DNA of 64,000 bases from Gnetum montanum (GCA_015680685.1 MNCI01007731.1:1-64000); one strand, 5' to 3'. Numbered from the stretch's first letter, positions 11,712 through 22,887 are shown. Notes: a model not told the origin generated them from the letters alone. A program made the numbers and translations.

Positions 11712-12630
11712 TGATGAGACGCAATATCGCGTCGTCCCCTACGATATCGCGGTCCGCCACCAAATCTATAAATAAGAGGTGGAACTCTCCTTATTTTCCA
11801 TCCTAGGCTTAAAGTAGGGAAACTCTGGTAGTTTGATCACTCCAGAGATAGAATATTTTCCATGTGCCCATAGTAGGAGTCCCCAAGTGAACGGTTCTTT
11901 ATTCGAGCAGCTTTATACTTGAACGCAAGTTGTGTACGGCAATAAAGATGAGCCTTGTCGATAAACCTTGCAGTGCATGGAATAGGTTTATTACTTATTA
12001 TTTCCTACTTGTTATTTATTACCTACATTAGCGTGGCATGAGTACGACTTGGTTACGAGCATTGACGAATGTGTACGACTAACCAAGGAATCGTCTACTC
12101 ATCGCAATTAGTCTCTCTCACCCTCAACTCCTAGAATATGGGATGAGTATGACTTGATTACGAGCATCTACAGGTGTGTACGGCTAGTCAAGGAATCGGC
12201 TACTCATCACATTTATGCTAGTTAAGTGCCTCAGTACGAACACTTTGAGCATGTGCATTACGTGTGGTGATCCCAGTAATGATTAGCGTTTGGGAGCCAC
12301 AATTGCATAGTTCAGGGTGTGTATGGTAAGTGGGAACGGATGCTGACGCTAGTTAATTTAGACTTAGGTCCTTAGTTAGAGTTAGTTACCTTTCTTAACC
12401 CTTCACCCTTTAGCATAGGAGAAAAACCAGAAAAGACTATAAAAATCATATACCTCGGACTTACTTAACCATACACCGTAACAACAACAAGTAAGTCTAG
12501 GAAGACAATGAATGATTAACCCCAAGTGTTCCATGGGGCGTTTAGGCATTTAGTCTGGGGAGTTCGACCAGATCATGTGTGCTACATTTGTTTTGTATGG
12601 TTGAGTGTAGGGGTACCTCACCACTCATCA
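11712..12630 (+). repeat. Element B 5' LTR
   Basis: It starts TGATGAGACGC and ends CACTCATCA, giving a 7-bp terminal inverted repeat TGATGAG/CTCATCA. TATA box CTATAAATA is at 11766-11774 and AATAAA at 11941-11946. Two degenerate copies of a roughly 66-bp unit (GAGTACGACTTG...GGAATCG.CTACTCATC) are at 12040-12105 and 12145-12210. Confidence 0.9.
11766..11774 (+). promoter_or_regulatory. TATA box in element B 5' LTR
   Basis: CTATAAATA is conserved at the same place in all LTRs of B and D (17952, 30587, 36679). It lies about 170 bases before AATAAA, as expected for a U3/R boundary. Confidence 0.7.
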
Positions 12631-12650
12631 TTGGCATCGTTGCGAGGGAC
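12631..12650 (+). promoter_or_regulatory. Element B primer binding site (tRNA-Asp type)
   Basis: TTGGCATCGTTGCGAGGGAC follows the LTR. Plant Athila/Tat elements use TGGCGCCGTTGCCGGGG, the complement of the tRNA-Asp 3' end; this copy is a mutated version. Confidence 0.75.
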
Positions 12651-12687
12651 TAAGTGTCTGTGCGTCGAATAGAACATAAGGGATATC

Positions 12688-12688
12688 N
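12688..12688. other. Single unresolved base hiding a larger join
   Basis: Compared with element D, about 165 bases of leader and gag start (31642-31806) are missing around this n. It is either a deletion or a collapsed assembly gap. Confidence 0.6.
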
Positions 12689-12712
12689 TAGCCAAGTCCT
12701 AAAAAATATAAG

Positions 12713-14560
12713 ATGACATCTACTCATCCCAATGAGTATATTCCTAATTTTACTTTTGTTCTCCATCAGGACGAGCAGTTGCGGTGGAGAGATTTGCAAG
12801 GGAACATTGTGTTACCCCCAGATNNNNNNNNNNNNNNNNNNNNNNNNNNNNNNNNNNNNNNNNNNNNNNNNNNNNNNNNNNNNNNNNNNNNNNNNNNNNN
12901 NNNNNNNNNNNNNNNNNNNNNNNNNNNNNNNNNNNNNNNNNNNNNNNNNNNNNNNNNNNNNNNNNNNNNNNNNNNNNNNNNATGTTGGGGAGGCTGGGTA
13001 TCAGAATCTATGATCAACGATCCATATCCCTGGTTTTGATGCCACTTATGCTAAGGATGGGCACTTAGATCATCTATGATCAACTGTTCATAGAGGGAAC
13101 AACCACTTATGCTAAGGATGGACACTTAGATCATCACCACGATCGGGGTCCTAGCAGCCGAAGAGAAGCCAAGAAACATCGTCATGGCGATGGTTCCCCT
13201 TCTTCTTCCTCTTTTTCACATCACTCACCCTCTCCTTCCACATCTGGGCACAACCACCATAAACATAAAGGTGAGGATAAAAGTAAAAAGGATGAGAGAC
13301 CTTGATGAGAAAGTTGAGAGAGAGGACAAGGGCAAGGAAGTAGGGAGAGTAGGGAACAACGCAGACATCACAGGCATCATGAAAGAGATGATCATGATGA
13401 GCCCCTACTCGTAACCCAAAGTATGCTTGACATAAAAGAGGTAGTTAGGATTCCCACAAGGCATTTGAAAGATAGTCGGATCAAACGATTAGACATGAAC
13501 AATATCCCATGGTTTGAAGGGGGATACAATGCTGATCCACAAAATCATTTATAGGAATTCCAAGATGCCTATGCCTTGTAGAATATAGACAGTAAATGAC
13601 AAAAACTTAAGTTGTTCCCAAGGACACTCACCAAGGAAGCAGAGAGCTGGTACCGGTCCTTAGAATCAAAAACCATCAGGAGGTGGAGTACGATGCTAGA
13701 ACTATTCAACAAAAAGTATCAGATGTACTCCAGAGTGTTCAATTTGCATAAGCAGATCCAAGGCTGGAAGCAAGGTCATCACAAACCCTTGGATGCTACC
13801 ATGGCCCACTACTACACATTGTTACATCATTGCCTGAGCCATGGATACACTCAGCGGGATCAACTTCACCACATTGTGGATGGGCTAAGGAATGAAATGA
13901 GGAGAACTTTTGGGACTTATGCCCAAGGGAGACTCTCACAACTTAGAGCCCATGAAGTACAAAGCTTGTTGGAGCAAGTAGCAAATGAAGAAGGTGAGCT
14001 ACGCAAAAGGGAAAGTGCAGAAGAGTACAACCGCAATCCCTCCCTTCGAAAGAGGGGAGTAAAGTTTTGTGATGAAGAGGAGGAGTCATCAATTGAAGAG
14101 TTGGTGAATCGAAAAAATTTTCTGATCCAAAAATTAACAACCAAAGTATTGGCCAAAGTAGACCAAATGTGGGATTCCTTAGACTCGAGAATTGAAACAA
14201 TCTTGAAAATTGTAGAGGAGTCTAAGGTTGAACAAAGTAGTGACAAAGGTAATAAAAAGTGGAGAGATTTAGGCCCTGCCATAACAAGGGTAAGGGAAAA
14301 ATCACTAGCTCTGATGTGGCTGAGGATTCTAATTCAAACGATGATAGTGGATGTGGGGTCTACTATTATGAACATCCTAAGGGATGTTGCCCTGTTATCT
14401 CACATCTACAGGAGTCTGGGGTGTATGTGCTTAATCCAAGACTCAATCAATGGCAAACACCCCGAAGGCTACCTTATCCACAAGGTAATCCAAGGCAGTT
14501 CCACCAACCACTAACGTATTATCCAAGTGGAACTCCCCCATAGCCTATCGGATAACATCA
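12713..14560 (+). pseudogene. Element B gag pseudogene
   Basis: The order is as in D: THPNEYIPNFTFVLHQDEQL (N-terminal segment), the N gap, a Ser/His-rich stretch with SSSFSHHSPSPSTSGH-like sequence (about 13200-13260), and a gag core open from 13612 to 14514. The core includes LTKEAESWYRSLE, STMLELFNKKYQMYSRV and WKQGHHKPLDATMAHYYTLL. The knuckle reads CGVYYYEHPKGCC; its second Cys is Tyr, whereas D has CEVC. The first ATG is uncertain because the true start is lost at 12688. Stops and frame changes occur around 13300-13600 and at about 14300, so the gene is dead but only mildly so. Confidence 0.8.
12824..12981. other. Assembly gap (158 N)
   Basis: The gap lies inside the gag of B. The equivalent stretch in D (about 31940-32203) is about 264 bases, so the gap is not correctly sized. 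Confidence 0.9.
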
Positions 14561-14675
14561 GTAGTGGAAACACCCATAGTCTTGGGGAATGCCACCGCCA
14601 ACACAATAGTACCCTTACCAGTAGCCCAATCCTTATGGTTATTATGTGTAGCAGCTGATTTCTCCAAGTGACTTT

Positions 14676-15692
14676 ATGACTCACTTAACTCCCAACCGTC
14701 ACTACCAAGCTCAGGAGTACTTCAGAATGACTCCTTCTCCTCCGGGAGACACTCCATACCCACACCATCCTCCTAATCCATCCGCACCTTTTCCACCACG
14801 AGTAGTTCCCATAACACCTCCTGCTCCAAAAATGCAAGGGGAACTTCCTCCTCAACTACAGCAACATCACGCTGCGAGAGCTATAAATATCCAACCTGCT
14901 ACTAGTTCTGACAACTGTAAAAAGAGAAGACCTTACTTTAGAGCCAAAAGCCTAGACAAACTCTTGCAACAACAAGCAGTTGAGGCCATGTACACTTCTC
15001 CACCATCTAACACTTCGGAGCACCCTTCAGTCCAACATAGCTTAACACATACGGTTATGTTAACACATACCGTAACTGACTGGATCAAGGTAGGCCACCT
15101 TCCTAGGAAACTAACTGACCCTGGGAATCCTTTAATCTATTTACAAATCACCAAAAATGAACCACATAGGGCTCTTCTTGACTTAGGTTCTAGAGTCATC
15201 TTAATTTCACAAGAGATGTATCACGCCTGGAACCTGCCCCAACTTAAGAAGAGCAACATTCAACTAGAGCTGGCAGACCAGTCCATCACCATTCCCTTGG
15301 GCTTTGTGGAGGATGTTATTACCACTATGTGTGGTTGGTCTTACCCAGCTGATTTTCTAGTGATCGAAGTTAACAACAACAAAGGGGACTTCCCAATCAT
15401 AATGGGAAGGGCATGGCTTAGTATAGTATATGCATGCCTTAGGATCTGCAATCTTTCCTTGGAAATCTCTAAGATAAACATATGTGGAAAGATCAAGAAG
15501 AGGAAAGTTCCATGCATCACATATAGTGATTCATTGGGTGATGACATGGAGGGATGTTCATCTCCTCCATGTAATAGGTGTTGCCTTGCAACTTTGCAAC
15601 AAAGATGCCTATATGTAGTAACCATACAAGAAGTAATAGACACCTTGTGGTTGACAACTACTAGAAGGAGCAACCAAATATGCATGGAATGA
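14676..15692 (+). CDS. Element B proline-rich linker and Athila-type aspartic protease (open frame)
   Basis: This is a 338-codon open frame, the longest uninterrupted one in the window. Residues 1-100 are Pro/His/Gln-rich (PSPPGDTPYPHHPPNPSAPF). Residues 150-270 form the retropepsin domain: RALLDLGSRVILIS with the active-site D in DLGS, as in Athila proteases (DLGAS). ELADQSITIP, GFVEDVITT, YPADFLVIE and the C-terminal PIIMGRAWLS (ILGRPFL in relatives) follow. The role is inferred to be cleavage of the gag polyprotein. The frame would normally be reached as part of gag-pro, so the ATG at 14676 is only the first in the open stretch. No polymerase follows. Confidence 0.8.
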   Translation: MTHLTPNRHYQAQEYFRMTPSPPGDTPYPHHPPNPSAPFPPRVVPITPPAPKMQGELPPQLQQHHAARAINIQPATSSDNCKKRRPYFRAKSLDKLLQQQAVEAMYTSPPSNTSEHPSVQHSLTHTVMLTHTVTDWIKVGHLPRKLTDPGNPLIYLQITKNEPHRALLDLGSRVILISQEMYHAWNLPQLKKSNIQLELADQSITIPLGFVEDVITTMCGWSYPADFLVIEVNNNKGDFPIIMGRAWLSIVYACLRICNLSLEISKINICGKIKKRKVPCITYSDSLGDDMEGCSSPPCNRCCLATLQQRCLYVVTIQEVIDTLWLTTTRRSNQICME

Positions 15693-15854
15693 ACTGAGAA
15701 AACCCATGCCAACAACAAAGGCATAGACACATTGAAATATGAGCATCGCCAACTTCCACCTCTTAATCTAAGATCATCAATTGGGAGAAGTTGGGCACTT
15801 CTAAGAAATTCAAACAGACGCTCATTATTTCGGATCTCTCCCTTACAGCTCAAT

Positions 15855-15868
15855 CATGGGGGAGATGG
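15855..15868 (+). promoter_or_regulatory. Element B internal polypurine tract
   Basis: CATGGGGGAGATGG closely resembles the terminal tract at 17857. It is shared with D (34635), E (45589) and, reversed, C (24915), where it marks the end of pol. It may be a second plus-strand priming site. Confidence 0.55.
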
Positions 15869-17856
15869 CCACCTATGCTGATCATATGGGGCCCTTAGTT
15901 CTTTTGAGTGGCGAGTTTTACACGTTTTTGTTTTACAACGTTTTTTTACACATATTTGTTTCACAAATTTCTTTAACTTTTCTAATTTTTGTTTTAGAAA
16001 TTTCTTTAACCTTTCTACTTTTTGTTTTACAAATTTCTTTAACTTTTTTCGTTTTTGTTTTACATCATCATTATACTTTTCCACTTTGTGTGTGTGTGTG
16101 TGTGTGTGATCCACCCTGTAATTTTGTCCCATAATAAGTGTTCAGTACGATGGTATGAACTATTTTCATATTGATTGCTAATGTTTGGTTTTTACCTTTA
16201 AGTCACAATCTTGATACTAAAGTATTTCTCTTTCGATATGGCAGGCAATGAGACCACTTCATCCATCCATCCACCAATTTATATGGTTTCTCTTGGCTTG
16301 GAAATGTACAATCCCCTTCTTAATAAGAACTTAAACGAATCGGTGACTGGGCATTTCTCAAACTAAGGAAGGACTCAAGGATTGCAAAGGGTGTGACTTC
16401 AAGGGAACTTGATGCTTTTGTGTTGGTCATTTTCTTGGATGCTCGGATGTTTTCTTCTTGAGTTTCCTTGTCGTTTTGATGTTCCCCAACTTTCAAAAGT
16501 TAAGACAATAAAAATAAGAAGTCTTTGCATGGTGTGGTTCTCATGCATAAAAACACAAAAAAAAACACAAAGTGAGAATTCAAAGCACACCTCTTAGACG
16601 AAATAAAATTTGGGCTACAAGCACTGGTTATGGAACCAAAAGTGTTCCCTCTAACTAAGGTGCTTCTGGCTTCCCATTCTCTCAATTGTTTTGTCGGAAT
16701 GGTGGTGGCTCTTTGGAGATGCATTCTTGCTATTCAAGAGGATGGTTCCGCCAACTGTATTCATGCGAAGTCACTAGAAGTGGTTGGTTTGAGCCCAGAC
16801 TTGGAATGGGATGTGCTAAGGCACATTAATCATGCAACACACAAGGGGCTGTACACCACCTTATCCTTGGGATCCCATTTCATTCTCTTCTCTCCATCCT
16901 TCTCTCCATTATTCACCTCATTGCTAGTTGTATCATTAGTGAATATATTTTGGTTGATGCATTGTTTTTTTTTGGTAAATTCTTGCAGTTAAGACTTTAA
17001 CTCTTGTTCCAAATGACATTCCCAGAGCCTATAGACTCTTTGAATGTGGGATTGCCAGCGCATTAAGGGCATGAGACTGCTTTGGGGAGGACCCACTGTC
17101 ATTCCTATTTGGTCCATCAGTTAACTTCTTTTCCCTAACATTTTTGCAATTGATTTCATTTTTTTCATTTCCATCTAGACATCCATTTCATCGATGCCAG
17201 AGTTGTCTCTTTTTGTCTATCTTTCTTACTCCTTTTCTTTCTCCATTCTAATGCTACCAGAGGTTCGCAATTAGTCATGTGGGTACAGGGCCTGATTTTT
17301 TTGATTTTCTCCTAGCCCCAAAATTTTTGATTTTCTTCCTAACCCCTACACCTTCAGTAGTCATCAATAACATATTCCCAGATCCATATCAGCCATACCA
17401 CAACCTAGCCAATGAGTTTACACCGAAGCAAGGTATTAATTACATGATTATTCAATTACCCTTGCTAATATAAGACTATGTTGTGTGTGCAGATGGTGAT
17501 TAAATAAACAATGGATTGGATTTGGAGCTGGAGAAAACACTTGGAATGGAGCAGCACTGAAGCAGCTATGCAAGGAGCAAGATCGATGGCACGCTTATGG
17601 ACGGACAACAAAAGGTGCAATCTTGGCATTGGCAGCAACAACACTTCTTTCTATCTCTCTCTTTCTCTCAAGCTGCCAACAAAGCTATGATGTCATTGTA
17701 ATAAAGGTGTTCATCCTTATTGTCATGAACACAAATTTTGTCAATTCTTGTAATATTGATCCATTCACATGTCATTCCATTAGTTCCATTACCCTCAATA
17801 ATTCCATACCTTCCCAATATTATTGTAAGGAACTCAAGGATGAGTTTTCATTCAGT
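15869..17856 (+). other. Element B conserved non-coding region
   Basis: This 2-kb non-coding region is strongly similar to 34649-36570 in D and, in parts, to E and C. Conserved landmarks are a GT microsatellite (about 16086-16108), GTGACTTCAAGGGAACTTGA (near 16393), a GCATGGTGTGGTTCTCATGC block (near 16526), AATTCAAAGCACACC (near 16580), TGGGGAGGACCCACT (17083-17097), CATGTGGGTACAGGG (17276-17290) and a CT-rich stretch near 17640. Confidence 0.7.
15958..16062 (+). repeat. T-rich minisatellite, about 33-bp unit, about 3 copies
   Basis: The unit is close to ACAAATTTCTTTAACTTTTC followed by TAATTTTTGTTTT. It gives spurious open frames on both strands. D has about one and a half units at the same place. 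Confidence 0.75.
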
Positions 17857-17866
17857 CATGGGGGTA
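17857..17866 (+). promoter_or_regulatory. Element B polypurine tract
   Basis: CATGGGGGTA abuts the 3' LTR. The preceding 60 bases (AATAATTCCATACCTTCCCA ... GATGAGTTTTCATTCAG) are conserved in A, C, D and E. Confidence 0.85.
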
Positions 17867-18816
17867 TGATGAGACATGATATCATGGCCACCACGATATC
17901 GCGTTGTCCCCTGTGATATCGCGTACGCGATATCGCAGTTTGTCGCCAAATCTATAAATAAGAGGCGGCACTCCCCTTATTTCCCATCCTAGGCTTAAAG
18001 TAGAAAAACTCTGGCAGTTTGATCAGTCCAGAGATAGAATATTTTCCATGTGCCCACAGTAGGAGTCCCCAAGTGAACGGTTTTTTATTCGAGCAGCTTT
18101 GTACTTGAACGCAAGTTGTGTACAGCAATAAAGACAAGCTTTTTGGATAAATCTTGCAATGCATGGAATAGGTTTATTACTTGTTATTTCCTACCTGTTA
18201 TTTATTAACTGCATTAGCGCGGCATGAGTACAACTTGGTTATGAGCATTGACAAATGTGTACGGCTAACCAAGGAATCGGCTACTCATCGCGATTAGTCT
18301 CTCTCACGCTGAACTCCTACAATACGGGATGAGTACGACTTGATTATGCACATCTACGGGTGTGTACGGCTAGTCAAGGAATTGGCTGCTCATCATGTTT
18401 AGGCTAGTTAAGTGCCTCAGTACGACCACTTCGAGCACGTGCGTTACGTGTGGTGATCCCAGTAACGATTATCGTTTGGTAGCCACAATTGCATAGTTTA
18501 GGGTGTGTACGGTAACTGGGAACGGATGCTGATGCTAGTTAATTTAGACTTAGGTCCTTAGTTAGAGTTAGTTAGCTTTCATAATCCTTCACCCTTTAGC
18601 ATAGGAGAAAAACCAGAAAAGACTATAAAAATCATATACCTCAGACTTACTTAACCATATACTGTAACAACAATAAGTAAGTCTGGGAAGACAACGAATG
18701 ATTAACCCCAAGTGTTCCATGGGGTGTTTAGGCATTTAGTCTATGGAGTTCGATCGGATCATGCATGCTACGCTCGTTTTGTATGGTTGAGTGTAGGGGT
18801 ACCTCGCCACTCATCA
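17867..18816 (+). repeat. Element B 3' LTR
   Basis: This 950-bp LTR runs from TGATGAGACATG to CCACTCATCA. It is 31 bp longer than the 5' LTR, mainly through extra GATATCGCG modules before the TATA box at 17952-17960. Confidence 0.9.
17915..17934. promoter_or_regulatory. Perfect 20-bp palindrome in U3 of element B 3' LTR
   Basis: GATATCGCGTACGCGATATC is its own reverse complement. It lies about 18 bases upstream of the TATA box, among further GATATCGCG copies. Near-perfect versions occur in D at 30499-30518 and 30550-30569. Confidence 0.8.
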
Positions 18817-18821
18817 ATATG
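18817..18821 (+). repeat. Right target-site duplication of element B
   Basis: ATATG is an exact partner of 11707-11711. Confidence 0.9.
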
Positions 18822-18851
18822 GCTGGGTGTAGGGGTACCTACTGCTCATCA
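18822..18851 (+). repeat. Element A 3' LTR, terminal 30 bases
   Basis: GCTGGGTGTAGGGGTACCTA continues the A LTR after the B insertion. It ends CTGCTCATCA, matching the end of the A 5' LTR (GTTGGACATAGG...GCTAAGCA). Confidence 0.8.
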
Positions 18852-18856
18852 CTACC
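18852..18856 (+). repeat. Right target-site duplication of element A
   Basis: CTACC matches 4 of 5 bases of CTACA at 4617-4621. Confidence 0.6.
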
Positions 18857-18874
18857 CAAAGCCACTATAAAAAG

Positions 18875-18879
18875 TCTTC
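18875..18879 (+). repeat. Target-site duplication of element C (left)
   Basis: TCTTC lies directly outside the C LTR. The partner GCTTC at 39208-39212 matches 4 of 5 bases. Confidence 0.55.
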
Positions 18880-19822
18880 TAATGAGTAGCAAGGTACCCC
18901 TACGCTCAAACATACGAATCACGAAACATTCACATGAAATTTGATTGAAATCCATAGACTCTATAGTTTCTGATACACTAGTCTTCCAGGAAGTGAACCT
19001 TTCCCTAATGGTCATTCCTTGTCTTCCCAATTATACTTGTGATGCACATGGTATGGTTAAGTGTAATTGAGGGATATGATTTTTATTGTTTTGTATTTTA
19101 TGTTGCTTGGTACTTGAATAGAGAGATGAAGTGATTTAATAACTAATTTAATTTAACTACTTAACTATTTTCTAACTAATCCTAACATAAGCATGTAGTC
19201 CAACTTTTCATACACATCTTGAACCCACATATCCATTGCTGGGTTAGCAAGTGCTACACGATTGGGTGCACCACGCGATAATGCTACTAGGATTACCAAG
19301 CGAATACATGTTTACGCTTGAAGCAATTGTACTTATGTACTTAATCTATTTAGCTTAATTAATTAACTAATCACTTAAAGTATAATTAAAATTAATTAAT
19401 TACATATTTAATGAAAACACTGAATGCATAAATAAATCATTAATCTATTCTAAGTGCTACAAGGTTTGATCAAAAGGCTTGAATTTATTACCATACACAT
19501 TGGTATGGTTCAGGTACAACAATGCTCGAATAAAGATTTGTACATTTTCTAACTTCTATTACAAGAACTTAGAAAAATATTCTAACTTTCAAATGGAAAA
19601 ACTATAAGAGCTCTACTACTTCTATGACTTGATCATGCTATAAACATGGCTGTGAGCTCATATTTATAGTTTTTGTTACAAGGTTGCATCGATGAGGCCT
19701 CATTGATGTAGCAAACACTACGTCGATAAAGCCCTATCAATTGCATAACACCATGTAAATGGGGCCCATCTAGGAGGCCATGTCAATGGGGGCCTATCAA
19801 AATGACACTTTGATGGTCATCA
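18880..19822 (-). repeat. Element C 3' LTR
   Basis: This 943-bp LTR is homologous to 38343-39207 and to the E LTR at 50770-51752. Its terminal TG is mutated to TA on the outer side. TATA box CTATAAATA reads on the minus strand at 19669-19661. The polypurine tract inside it has decayed to TTCGTGAAGGTA. Confidence 0.8.
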
Positions 19823-20032
19823 TACCTTCACGAATGAATGAAAACTAATCGTTAAGTTCCTTTACAAAATTGAAAAGGTATGGGATTATTGACTAACTCT
19901 TAACAAAACAAAATGAATTGGACAAAACTAAGTGCCCAATTGTGGTGTTTATGACACAAAATTGAACTCCATGACATGACTGCACAAAATTGGATATCAC
20001 ATCCCCTGATGGCATGAAGTCAGTGGAGAAGA
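19823..20032 (-). other. Element C non-coding stretch before the 3' LTR
   Basis: It contains the pre-tract block shared with A, B, D and E: AATAATCCCATACCTTTTCA ... GTTTTCATTCATTCG on the minus strand. No gene is seen. Confidence 0.6.
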
Positions 20033-22887
20033 TTAGATAGTTCTAGGTGATGATGGCTCCATAGGTTTTGAAGAACCTTTGTTAACTTCTAGCATGTGTG
20101 GTAGTTGAGGTAACTGTGGCTGTTCTGCTATAGTTGCAACCTTTGGTGAAAGGAGAAAGGCATCTAGTAATGCCTTCATCTTCTCCTCCTTGCTCTAAGG
20201 ATCATTCATAGTCCACGTGACATCACCAATGTGGGTTGGGACATGACATTATTGGGAACATCTCCTTTACATTGATAAACCAAGCAGCAAACTATTTTCA
20301 TTCAATATCAAACACCTTAACTATATTCTATAGCTCCTACTAGTAATTTATCCTCTTGGCTAGGTTCTTAGTAGTTGATTGTTGATTAGTGAATCATGCC
20401 TTCAAGACTTTAAGTCTTGCATTTACCATTGTAAGCATTTGCTTGATATCTTTGTGATGCTTGAACTCGGCCTCATATAAAAAATATGAGTTGGTCACCT
20501 ATTTCTCAATTTTTAACCGCAATTGTTTAGTAGTCAACATGGCCACATTTGCATAATGAAGATTGATGAGCTCCATATATTCCATTGTGTTCTCAATTTG
20601 CAACTCCTTCATGCTGATTTTCACCTTTTTGTAAGAATCTATCCCATCAACAATAGGCTACCAAACTTTTCTTTCTTACTAGAGCTACTGGAGGGCTTCA
20701 TTTACTTTCACCTTCATCAACTGGATGTGTTTTTCATTTACTTATTTTTGTAGACTAACTTGATCTTTGTAATGATCTTTAACTCTCTCAAATTTGAGAG
20801 CCTCTGATTTCTAGGCAACTACCTCAATCGTAGCTTTTTGGTGAAAGGCACAGACCTCCTCCAAGGAGAGGTTTCTACTTTTCACAACCAATCTCCTTAG
20901 TTCTCTATTTTCTCTAGCTAGTTTCTCCTACTATTAATGGATGAAATCAGTTAATTATTATTTATGTTCATCAACATTCCACAAGCGATGGTTCTCTAAG
21001 GTCTATTATACATTCTCCTGGTAGGTCTGATCTAAGGCCTTCTGAATTTTGTAATGTGTGGCCTCTACCAAGGATTAGTAGAGCATCATTCATTCCATTG
21101 CATCCTCAACCCCTTTTAGTATAGCTTGAGGCTATTCAATACCTTCATCTCTTATTAATTTCAATTTGAGAAATGCAACATCAACAATATATGCTTTTAA
21201 TTTAACAACTTCAGCAACCAAGCATCTGTTCAACTCCTTGGCTATTTTGAGTTACCTCTCCAAGATGATGTTCTTGTCCCTTGCCTTGATCAACTTTGAC
21301 TGGGTTGCAATAATATTGTCCAGAAGGTCAAAGACATTCAAAAGCAGTTGCCCAGTTCCAAATAGTTGATCCAGTAGTTCTTCATACTACATTCGATTTC
21401 TTCTACCGCTTGTGGTTTCTGAGGACATCTGCACATCCTTAAGTGTAGTGAAATTTGGTATAGATGCCACAGGTGCATTGACCATTTCAGTAATCTGGTC
21501 AGCAATCACCTCTGCTACTGTCTTCTTTCCTTGGTGTTGTATCACCAATATAGCTACTTCCTCACCCTCCTCCAAGTGCATTGATAAGGTTGTAGTGTTC
21601 TTAGAGATTTTTAAGAGTAACTATTATTCTATGAGAGATACTATGACCTCTTTGGCTCTAGGATTTTACCTCATAGGCAACTATGTTCTTTAGGCTGAGA
21701 AAATGGATCCACCTCCACCCATCAAGCTAATTGTCTAGGCGACCTTATTTAGGTGACTCATTGTTGGTCTATACATAGATCGATCCCCATCGATCCCCAC
21801 CACTCATGCCTACTTGTAGCTCTTGTTCATTCAACATCCATTCCTAGTATTCATGCAGCTATTGGATGATTGTAGTGATGTTTATCATAGTTGTTTGAGT
21901 GGTAGGTGGAGGTGGTGATTGCTACTCCTCTTCTTGGATAGTTATTGTAGGCATCTTATCTTTTATCATTTTTCTCAATTACTGGCTAGTACATGCCTAA
22001 TAACATCATTGGTGTAACAAACTATTCATCCCCTCTAACAAAGGTTCCTGATGAGGCATGGAAAGGGGAGTGCCTTCCTTTCATGTTTATTTTCTTTAAA
22101 CCACTTCTCCATCTCTAGATGTATTAGCTATGGAAGGTTGATAGGGAATCTCCTAGTCAAAGCAACACATGCTCATGTAGAGAATGCAATGATTTTGCTT
22201 GGCCTCACCATGGGATTGAGTTGAAAGGCTATAATCTTATAGGGTATTCTATTGCAGGTGTGAGCAAGCCAAACTCTTTGTGGTCGACACCATAGTATTG
22301 TCACATCCATTCTTTCTTAATGCTAGGGTCTACTTGCATTAGAATCTTAGTAAGACTTGCCCCCATTTCTAGCAACCCAAGCATTATAGCAATGGCTTAC
22401 ATCAAGTAGGACACTAAGATGTTCTTGATTTTTACCATGGATCTAGGTTGCCTATTGTTTTAGAATAAAAATGTCTCTTCCATGTATTACTCCCTAATGG
22501 AAGTGATGATTGGCCACATGGGAGAGGCCTTCAGTTGGTCTTGCACTTCTTTTGGTGCTTACTCCAAGAAAGGGCCAAATTTTAACTCCTAGAGCACCAT
22601 TTTTTGGACCTCACTCAATTTGATATGATTTAGGTAAGCTTCTTTCAAGGTCACCTTGAGATTTTCTTGTTAAGCTAGTGCATCATCCTAGTAGAAGTGT
22701 TCTATTACTACTATTGGTTATGGAATTTGTTGAATAGATTCCACCTCGACCTCTACCTAAGAGGACCTATGGCGTGGGTTGCTAGTAGTTCTTCCTAGGC
22801 CTGTTCCTAGCCCCTTTCCATTCTAGGTATTTTCTCCCTTAGTTGAGATATTCCTACTTTCTATGCATGCTTTCCTTTTGGTACCAT
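20033..22887 (-). pseudogene. Element C third ORF (post-pol, env position), degraded
   Basis: On the minus strand it starts ATG-GTA-CCA-AAA-AGG-AAA (a basic N terminus, like MAPKGK in E) and runs about 2.85 kb to TAA, in parallel with 47669-50533 of element E. The C-terminal half is rich in Gln, Glu, Lys and Leu and looks coiled-coil. The middle part aligns with the E copy. Stops and frameshifts are frequent, and the longest visible open piece is 21581-21387. I see no signal peptide or clear membrane segment. Athila elements carry an env-like or plant-transposon-protein ORF in this position. By place it is equivalent; the function is unknown. Confidence 0.65.

Larger units (their letters stand above)
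11712..18816 (+). mobile_element. Element B: RT-less LTR retrotransposon with gag and protease (TR-GAG type)
   Basis: This is a complete 7.1-kb element inserted into the 3' LTR of A with a perfect 5-bp duplication (ATATG). Its LTRs are 11712-12630 (919 bp) and 17867-18816 (950 bp). It encodes gag (from about 12713) and an Athila-type protease (to about 15690), then goes straight to a polypurine tract at 15855 and 2 kb of non-coding DNA. No reverse transcriptase, RNase H or integrase fits between protease and tract. Movement must therefore have depended on enzymes of a relative; elements C and E have the same signals. It contains an N gap (12824-12981) and a single n (12688). Confidence 0.9.
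4622..18851 (+). mobile_element. Element A: gag-only Athila-like LTR retrotransposon, interrupted by element B
   Basis: The LTRs are 4622-5579 and 10756-11711 plus 18822-18851. The internal part carries a degraded gag but no recognisable reverse transcriptase, RNase H or integrase. Removing element B (11712-18816) and one target copy leaves about 7.1 kb. The 5' LTR is followed by a primer-site remnant, and the 3' LTR is preceded by ATCATGGGGGTA. The 8.3-10.7 kb part has no coding. It holds the same conserved non-coding blocks as elements B to E, including TGGGGAGGATCCACT at 9507-9521. A is the oldest of the nested pair, because B sits inside its 3' LTR. Confidence 0.85.

Noticed and set aside
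13917-14282. Minus-strand 121-codon frame opposite gag in element B (and 33097-33536 in D)
   Set aside because: Antisense shadow of the gag core; D has the matching shadow split by stops, with no sign of selection on that strand.
15854-16134. Two opposite 92-codon open frames (one Lys-rich, KKFVKQ repeats)
   Set aside because: They are produced by the T-rich minisatellite and GT repeat in the non-coding part of element B.
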